Assembly (NCBI RefSeq): GCF_016545825.1
Contig: NC_052614.1
Span: 45,263,212-45,327,211, forward strand
Direction: 5' to 3'
DNA: 64,000 nt
From: Eucalyptus grandis
Taxonomy: Eukaryota; Streptophyta; Magnoliopsida; Myrtales; Myrtaceae
The first letter of the stretch is position 1. Each line of letters starts with the position of its first letter. The notes beneath the pieces were generated by a model. The model saw only the letters and a list, made by a program, of their open reading frames with translations, had not been told where the DNA came from and did not search any database. The translations under genes were made by a program, and so were the position numbers. Shown piece after piece: positions 57,299 through 64,000 of this stretch.

Positions 57299-59250
57299 TG
57301 TTGACACCTCAATTTTAATTAGGTTAATTTTATTTTATTAAGTTTTTATTTTATTTCAGATAAATAAGATAATTAAAAACCAAAAACAAACAAAACAAAG
57401 CAAAAGCAAAAAAGCAGCCCATTGGGGTGGGCTCGAAGGCCCAGCCCCCCCCCTTTTTCTCTCTCTCGCGAGCCCGGCCCCCCCTTCTCTTCTTCTTCCT
57501 CCTGCCTTCTTCTTCCTCGGTCGCCTGCATCTCACGCGCGGTGGCCGGCAACGCGCGCAAAGGATGGCCTACGGCCAAGGGGAGTAGGCCGACGTTGGCC
57601 GGAGAAGATAAGATCTCGAGCGCCATCAATGCCAAGCATGCTTATTTGGATGAGCTCGGATGGGGCGCGGTTCAGCCGAGGAGAACCGCTCGGCGCGCGA
57701 AGGGGACCGGCGGTCGAAGCTCCGTCAACCGGATTTCCTCGCCTATAAAGAGGAGCACCTTCGTCGACGAACGGCATCACAAGCTTGGAGATCTTCCCCC
57801 GAGAGACTTTGGGGGAGGAATCGACGAGCGAGCGAGAGAGAGCTCGAGTTGTGAGCTCAGCCCACCCTCCACCAGAGACTTCGGGAAGGCCGGTGGCGAA
57901 CATCTCCGAGAGGGTCGGATCCGGCCGGTGGAGGCTCGAATCGGCCCGAGTGAGAGGAATCGGAGGAGGGAAGGTCGGATTCGGGGAGGAAGGAGCTGCC
58001 GCAGACGCTGCCAACGCCGTGCCGTGGTGACCCACCAACGCCACACCGGATCGAGAGTTGAGGGACCGTCGCTGCCCGTCGTCGTCACCACCACCATTTG
58101 CCGCCACCGGTATCCGCCGCCTCCGGTCGCGTAGTCGCGATCCACGGCCCCCTCTCAAACCGTGCCGCCGGCTGGCCACACCGGCACGAGACTCATCATC
58201 ACTCATCCTTGCAGGAACCGTTTTTTTCGCCGCCGTCGGTCGTGTCGTCGCCGCCGTCTAGCCCGTCGTCGTCGTCTTTGTGGCCACCGTCGCCTTTGTC
58301 GTCGCCAGTGACGCTTCTCCCCCTAGCGCCGCGAGCGAGCGAAGGAGAAAGGAGGCTGGGGAACCGGGTTAGCTCGCGGGTTCGTCCGACCCGGTTTCCC
58401 GGTTTCCGGGTAGGGTTTCCACAGGTTGGACCTGCACTCGTCGGGCCGGTTTCGAACTCGGGCCGAGCATCCTTTTTAATAATAGGCCCAATGCGTGTGT
58501 GTGTGGGCTGAGTTTTAAGAAAAAAGCAAAAAATCCGAGTCGGGCCCGTGCGCGTTTTGGGTCGTCGGCCGGGTCGGACCCAACCCGCGGATCCGACCCG
58601 GGTTGGCTTTTAAATTTTATTTTATATAATATTTTAATAAAAATAAATAAAAAATCATTTATTTTCGAAAAATTTTAAAAATATTTTAATTTCCAAAAAA
58701 AACCAAAAATATCGAAAAATATTTTAAAATATTTTATATTCCAAAAAATGCCAAAAATCCAAAAAAGCCAAAAATTCATGAAAATGCCAAAAAAATTCAG
58801 AAAAAGCCAAAAAGACTTGTATTTTTCCAAAAATATCAAAAAATCCCTTTTATGTCCAAAAAATGAGAAAAATACTCAAAAATGTTTTCCTCCCAAAAAT
58901 GCATGGAAAATCTCTCAAAAATCCAAAAGCCTTAGGGTTTAAACAAAATTAGGTACCGAAAGGGCATTAGTGATTAACTAGTGTAATCAAGTCCCCGATC
59001 ATAATTTCTCTGGTTGCGCAGAGCAAGTATTTCTCCGATACTTCGCTTGGGTTTCTAATCGACCCACCCCAAAACGATTAGTGGTGACTCCGTTTTAAAA
59101 TTAATTTGCAGGTTAAAAAAAAACTCAAACTATTAAAGTCGTGAATTAGTGGACTTGGGAGAGTCCGAGCTTAATAATTCAGCCGAGCCATTAGCCTCCT
59201 TAGGCGTTCGTACCCGAATGCGGGCGCCGGAAAAAAAAGAGGTCGCGACG
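57299..59250 (+). repeat. 5' LTR of a Tat/Ogre-type Gypsy element
   Basis: Starts TGTTGACACCTCAATTTTAA and ends at GGTCGCGACG, directly before a primer site. About 1.95 kb. The end section (58950-59250) is clearly homologous to 13870-14153. The GC-rich middle (57420-58450) gives long open frames on both strands with no domains, the usual look of these LTRs. 58620-58930 is AT-rich, with many CCAAAAA words. Confidence 0.88.
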
Positions 59251-59252
59251 AC

Positions 59253-59272
59253 TTGGCGACCCCATTTGGGGA
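59253..59272 (+). other. Primer binding site, tRNA-Arg type
   Basis: TTGGCGACCCCATTTGGGGA lies just after the LTR. Ogre/Tat elements are known to use tRNA-Arg with TGGCGACTCC-like sites. It sets the 5' boundary of the internal region. Confidence 0.75.
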
Positions 59273-59786
59273 GGGTTTTGAAGACTTAGGCCGTTTTTAT
59301 CTTTGTTTAAATGCTTTGTTGACTTGGATTTTTCTTTTGTGCGGGGTAATAGCTTAAAGTTTTTTTTTATTCTATGAAAATAAAATGTTTTGCGATGATA
59401 AACTGCTGTGCATCCTTAAATGTTTTAGCACTACACATGGCACACACAACCCGGCCGCCGGACCTAGGCCGCCATAGGATTTCTAGGATGGTGTTAAGAA
59501 AGATACAACCTCGAACGCGAGACTGCGATGTAGAGGTTGCCTTTCTTTTCCCCGAATTTCTTAGCCGAGGTCAGGAGGGTATGCTGCTAACGCGAGACTC
59601 GACAGGCGGATATCCTTTTAATCTCACAAATCCTTCTTAGTTAGAAATCGAGCCGCACGTCCCATGCGCATGTCTTTGTGCTTGCCATTTTTTTTTAAAA
59701 GCAAAGTGATTTCTTTACTGTTACTCAGCCTTTTTATTTGGCCCATGGCAATTTAGGATAAGCTTTTCAAGTCTCAGTTTATATGC

Positions 59787-60848
59787 GATGGGGAAAGACG
59801 ATATCCAGTTCATTCCTGCTCCTAAGGCGGAACTCTTCAGATGGTGGGGTCAATTGGATCAGCTTGCCCAAGAGTGCGTGAAAGCCAAAATCGGTCATCT
59901 CCTATCGTTGATTCAAATCACTGTTCGTCCCGAAGTCATACAGGCCATGGCACATTTCGGTGCTTGAAAACGACTACTTTTATGTTTGGTGGGTTTGAGC
60001 TAACCCCAACTCGGAAGAATACATCATCATCAACCGGAATGCCTCTCGAGAAAAAGCTTGTTAGGCCATCGACGGGCTTCCTCCGTGGCAAGGGTTAGCG
60101 TGACTTTTAGGAACTGAAATCCATGTCATGAGACAAATTCTTGAAGGCAACCATAATACTTGCCCACTAGAATTCATGAATGCATTTTCAAAATCAGCCT
60201 ATGACCCAAAAAAGCGAGATTTTCCTCCGGGTTTTTTTGGGTTCATCATTTCCCCCATCAAAGAAATGTCATAAGTCCTAAGATGGCATTGATAGTTGAT
60301 CAAATCTTGAGGGGCAAAATTATGTCAATATGATTTTAACTGAAACATTCTTGTCATTTAATCGTTTTAAAGACAACACGGAGAAAATCATGCGAGCCTC
60401 TCCTGAAATTTTACAAGTCTGGTTCTTTTCTCACCTAAGCGAATTCCAAGGCTTCATGCGATCATCTGGAATGAATGACTTTGAAAATCCATTACAAAAA
60501 TTTATGGTTTTAGGACCATACATTCCAAATCAAAGCTGTTTAAATTAGATAAATTTCCTAAGAGACCCGGCTCTGAGGCATTCCAATGGTGTGCTGGTTG
60601 GTTCTATGAAAAAGAGCTCGCTTTGCTTTCAAGCGCCGCCATCCAATTCCGCTACTCGGCCTCACCGGTGCTTTTTCCTATTTCCCACAACGGGTGGCAC
60701 GACAGTATGGAGCCCTTTAGGAGATCCCGCCATCTTTCAAGAAGAGGACCCCTCCACTTCTCTTCACTCATCAAAATTTTGAATACATGGTTGACATTTA
60801 TGAAGAAGCATGGAACAAGTGACATCGTAAAAGGATCGTGGTTTTGAA
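59787..60848 (+). pseudogene. Tat/Ogre ORF1-like region (DUF7745-type), decayed
   Basis: The frame from 59787 starts MGKDDIQFIPAPK and soon breaks. Recognisable phrases continue in shifting frames: FMFGGFELTPT (about 59980), EIMRASPEIL-like and HLSEFQGFMRSSG (about 60390-60470), and FQWCAGWFYEKELALL (about 60585). This extra ORF upstream of gag is a hallmark of Tat/Ogre elements; the DUF name is from memory. At least four frame changes or stops are needed. Function unknown even in intact elements. Confidence 0.65.
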
Positions 60849-61301
60849 GGGCTTGAGGGAGAAGAAAAGCCCACCACGCCTCCATGTCCTACATCCACAA
60901 CCATTGTATCCCGACAAGATGGAAGCCATGGTCCCTCACTCAATCATCGAGCAGCCAGCACAAGCAAGCATAGCTCATGGAGAGGGATTTGGGAATGGAC
61001 TGGATGCATACCTCAGAGCCAGTTCAAGAAAGCAAGCATCCGTGCAAGCGCAAGACTCCCCGTCGCATATAAATTGGCAAACATGTGCCCCTTAGTGTTA
61101 ATAGTGTGAAAATTTTGTCCCATTGTTTAGGGACTTTTGTTTAATATCTAGTATTTCATCTCGTCATTTCAATTTCAAGTCAGGAGTTTGCAGTCTATAA
61201 ATCCTCTTTTGATAAATAAAAAAAACAGTTAGATCATTGCCATGGGTCAATCTTTGTTTACTTTCGTGCTCATTCATTGTTTTCGCAACGAATAGGTAAT
61301 T

Positions 61302-63072
61302 ATGAATCGCCGGCCACCAATTGCTCGTGAGTGGCCTCATGCAATAGGACCCGATCAGAATGATGTACAAAATCGCCTTATTAACATTGAAGACGGCGTA
61401 GGCTATATGTCCATTGTCCTTCAACAACTCTCAAGACAAATGAAATCCACTCAAGCTAAGCCCAACTCTATAGTTGCCTCAAACACCGTCATGATACCTG
61501 CAAATTTGCCAGAAAATAGCCAGTACCATAGACAGTTTGAAAAGATCATGAAAAAGTTAAGCCAGCTGCAGGAGCATAATCCCATGGACATGTCCAATTA
61601 CGTCGGCATTGAGATTCCTAAAAAACTCAAAGCACCTGAATGCGAAAGGTATGCTGATACTTTCCGCCCAGAGACCTACTTGTAGGCCTACTTGGTCCGA
61701 AGGATGATTCAATCGTACCAATCGAGCTTGACTGGCCCTGCCTTGCGATGGTACATTATCAGGAAGATTAGTCCTCTTAAACCTTGGAGGGAACTAATTC
61801 ATGTTTTTCACCAAGAGTATAATCTTGACATAACCTTGCCCTACGAAGAGCTGATGATCGCGAAGCATGAGGAGCCGTTAGTCGCTGGGATAGGAGAAGA
61901 GCATGTCAATGAAGCCTTGCATGATAAATGGGCAGCTGAGCAACATCTTGTTACTGGAAAATTTCTCACTAGGAAAGGCAAGGAGCCTTTGTACGAGATC
62001 AAAGACACAGAGCATGTTCAAGACCGGGGCACGATAGGACAACTCCCCAAGCTTACTCCAAGAGCTAGGGTCCAAAGAATACCAACCCCTATCAACTTGG
62101 GAAGTGAATCAGATAGTGAAACTCCAATGTCTCTCACTTCCTTTGACATAATCGAGCTGGCAAAACGAAGGGCCTTACTCAAAGGTCGGACTAGAAGCCA
62201 AGAAAAGAAAGCCTAAGCAAATCAATGCAGCATCTGTCGACGAGCCACCACACCAAAGCTTCGAGCATTCCCAAGAATACAATTTTGAAGACTTCCCGGC
62301 CCTAGAATACAATCCTAAGGACTTCCAGCGTTATTTCGACAATGAAACTGACGATTCATCGTATAACTGTTTCCTACTCTCATCTAGGGATGAAGGCCCG
62401 TCAGAAGAGGAAGCATACGTCTTTATCCGCTACGATCCTAACGAAGTACTAAGCTCGTCACCTGACCATGAGGATAGCTTAAATGCCTCATCCTCCTTCG
62501 GTAATTTTGACCCGGAAGAAAGCAATGGGGTAATCTTGATAGAGTCCAACTTCCCTAAAATAGAAAAATTCACCACCACAACAGATATGCAGTGGGAAAA
62601 CCATTGGCCTAACCAAGATACATCAAACCCGTCTTGCCCTCGTAGGATCATGAGCCCCATAGAAATGTGAATACCCAATCTCCGCAAGTATAACGGCACA
62701 GCTTGTCCCGTGGCCCACTTGCAGTATCTCCATGCGGAAATCAGTCGGTACTATGGCCCGATGTCGTTCACAACTCAAGCATTCCAAGAAACTCTTACGG
62801 GTTCTGCATTGCAATGGTTTATCACAGCAAACATTTATCTTCTAAAGGATTGGAATGAGCTGACTTCCACATTCTTGCATCAGTACCAAAGCCATATCGG
62901 AACTGAATTGCCTTGTGAGAGCTTGGCTCACTTCACAAGAAAACCAGTGGAAGATTTCCAAGCATACGCAGGGAGGTGGAGGGCTTTCATGATGCAAACC
63001 CACCCTCAATTGGCTGAAGAGGAGTTAATGAAGCAGTTCATAGAAGTTTTGTCCTACAAGCGGCGTTGTTGA
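61302..63072 (+). pseudogene. Gypsy gag region, decayed, with two gag-like segments
   Basis: Frames 61302-61685, 61692-62216 and 62710-63072 together read as Gypsy capsid. SLTGPALRWYI (about 61727) and TLTGSALQWFI (about 62790) are both retrotransposon-gag core phrases, and in the second copy VEDFQAYAGRWRAF follows. An amber stop (TAG, 61683-61685) separates the first two frames. The core occurs twice, so either the region was duplicated or two elements are joined. No protease or reverse transcriptase is reached before the window ends. No repaired protein is given. Confidence 0.75.
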
Positions 63073-63445
63073 TTGCGTGGGTTACACTTCCGTGGCTTCA
63101 ACGAGGTAGTCATCGCATGCGAATGCCCGAGTCTGCGAAGGCGAGGAATTCAAAGACGCTTAGCTTCAAGACCAACACTATCAAAGCGCTCCTTTACGGG
63201 GGTTTTCATGAGTTTTACTTGTTTTTATAATTTCATGTTTCTCATCTTATCTAGTGTGCTACAGTTGTATTTTCCATTCCAAGTACTCTATTGTACAGTT
63301 GTAATATTTTGTTTTAAGAACATGAGGTGGTACTCCAAACCAGCCCGGTGATGCTATCCAACCATGAAAAAATATATATCATCCAAGGAGAATGAGGGCT
63401 AGGCTTCCTCATGCTTTTTCTCTCCCAAAGATGCATTTTGAAAAT

Positions 63446-63482
<37 letters not shown>

Positions 63483-64000
63483 CATCACCCAAAAAGCTTT
63501 TGTTAAAACAAGATGATAAATTTAATCATGTTTGTCTTTCGACTCACTCACTTCATGTCTCGAAGATCATTCCCGTCCAATTTGACTTAGTGTGACAGGG
63601 GGCATTTGAAGCAAGCGCATTAGGTGAACTCACCAAATTCAAAGACACCATGCCAAGAAAACAAGGGCAAATAGAAAGAATCATCCTACACCAAAAGAAG
63701 GACGTAATAGGTACATGCATACGGTTGGAATCAAGCCGTTCCCAAGAGCTCTGTACACTCCACCTTACTCCTGCTCAACTCCTTCACAAGCCAGAGCAAT
63801 ATCCTTTCCCCACAATGTGCCTGAGCAACCAGATGTTGTGGTTTCATCAACGGGACTTCCAGCTTTGACAAGCCTAGAAGCACAAGGAGGGGATCTTTTC
63901 TCTTTCTTTGAATTGGCTACTGTCAACAGGGAAGAAATCCAGACAGTTGAATCGGTCTCTAGCCCCTATTCAAAATGAGGACCTAGAAACCCGACTTCCT
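63073..64000 (+). other. Element interior, no recognised domain
   Basis: A short open frame (63650-63868) and a second at 63715-63978 show no known motif. I take this as the decayed region after gag; the pol part would lie to the right of the window. Confidence 0.5.
63449..63481. repeat. (AT)n microsatellite
   Basis: About 16 AT repeats, uninterrupted, inside the Tat/Ogre element. Confidence 0.9.

Noticed and set aside
57427..58206. Long open frames on both strands (up to 235 residues)
   Set aside because: They lie in the GC-rich middle of the Tat/Ogre LTR, have no domain and are open on several frames at once.
1..64000. CRISPR arrays, bacterial operons, tRNA or rRNA genes
   Set aside because: No spacer-repeat array, no operon-like ORF packing and no cloverleaf or rRNA phrase was noticed. 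The tandem repeats seen are plant minisatellites. A tRNA search tool was not run.

Overview
The window is nuclear DNA of a flowering plant. It has spliced genes with GT-AG introns, plant terpene synthase and dirigent genes, Copia and Tat/Ogre-type Gypsy retrotransposons, LINE tails, MITE-like elements, and fragments of plastid ABC1-kinase and ABC-transporter genes. The terpene synthase locus and the repeat style fit Myrtaceae (Eucalyptus and relatives), but that is inference; the sequence alone proves only a eudicot-like genome. No bacterial, viral or organellar block was seen.

Layout. 1-2610: tandem array of six ~450-bp units, each carrying a (CA)n tract. 3105-3600: short LINE tail. 5019-8599: a complete seven-exon sesquiterpene-synthase-type (TPS-a) gene, the best gene in the window. 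8600-9892: its 3' flank, then the broken 3' end of a second, tandem copy. 9893-24332: a 14.4-kb insertion inside that second copy. Its outer shell is a reverse-strand Tat/Ogre-type LTR, and nested in it are a forward solo LTR (10518-14153), a LINE-type insertion with a DUF4283/zinc-knuckle ORF (17809-19413) and a hAT-like Pack element carrying four exons of an ABC1K kinase gene (20221-23082). 24333-26110: the 3' flank of the second TPS copy resumes. 27157-30719: a second, unrelated solo LTR. 30981-34010: a TIR element and two LINE 3' fragments. 34151-36778: a small TRIM-like LTR element, itself carrying a GGGTCGGGTC-rich insert with a broken ABCB29-like exon. 38843-44445: a DUF4283 ORF split by a young 5.0-kb Copia element (39182-44208) with a perfect target duplication. 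44495-49738: a broken and an intact dirigent gene on the minus strand, separated by a truncated LTR. 50380-57300: retroelement debris, unrecognised low-GC DNA, an LRR/RPL13a chimera and a third copy of the TPS downstream repeat. 57299 to the end: 5' LTR, primer site, ORF1 and decayed gag of a Tat/Ogre Gypsy element that runs off the window.

Only two host genes look intact: the terpene synthase (volatile sesquiterpene formation in the cytosol) and one dirigent protein (stereoselective phenoxy coupling in the apoplast). Both sit beside decayed tandem paralogues, so this is a specialised-metabolism and defence neighbourhood reshaped by repeated duplication and nested transposition. All splice sites, target duplications and frame breaks were read by eye; no database search or alignment was run.
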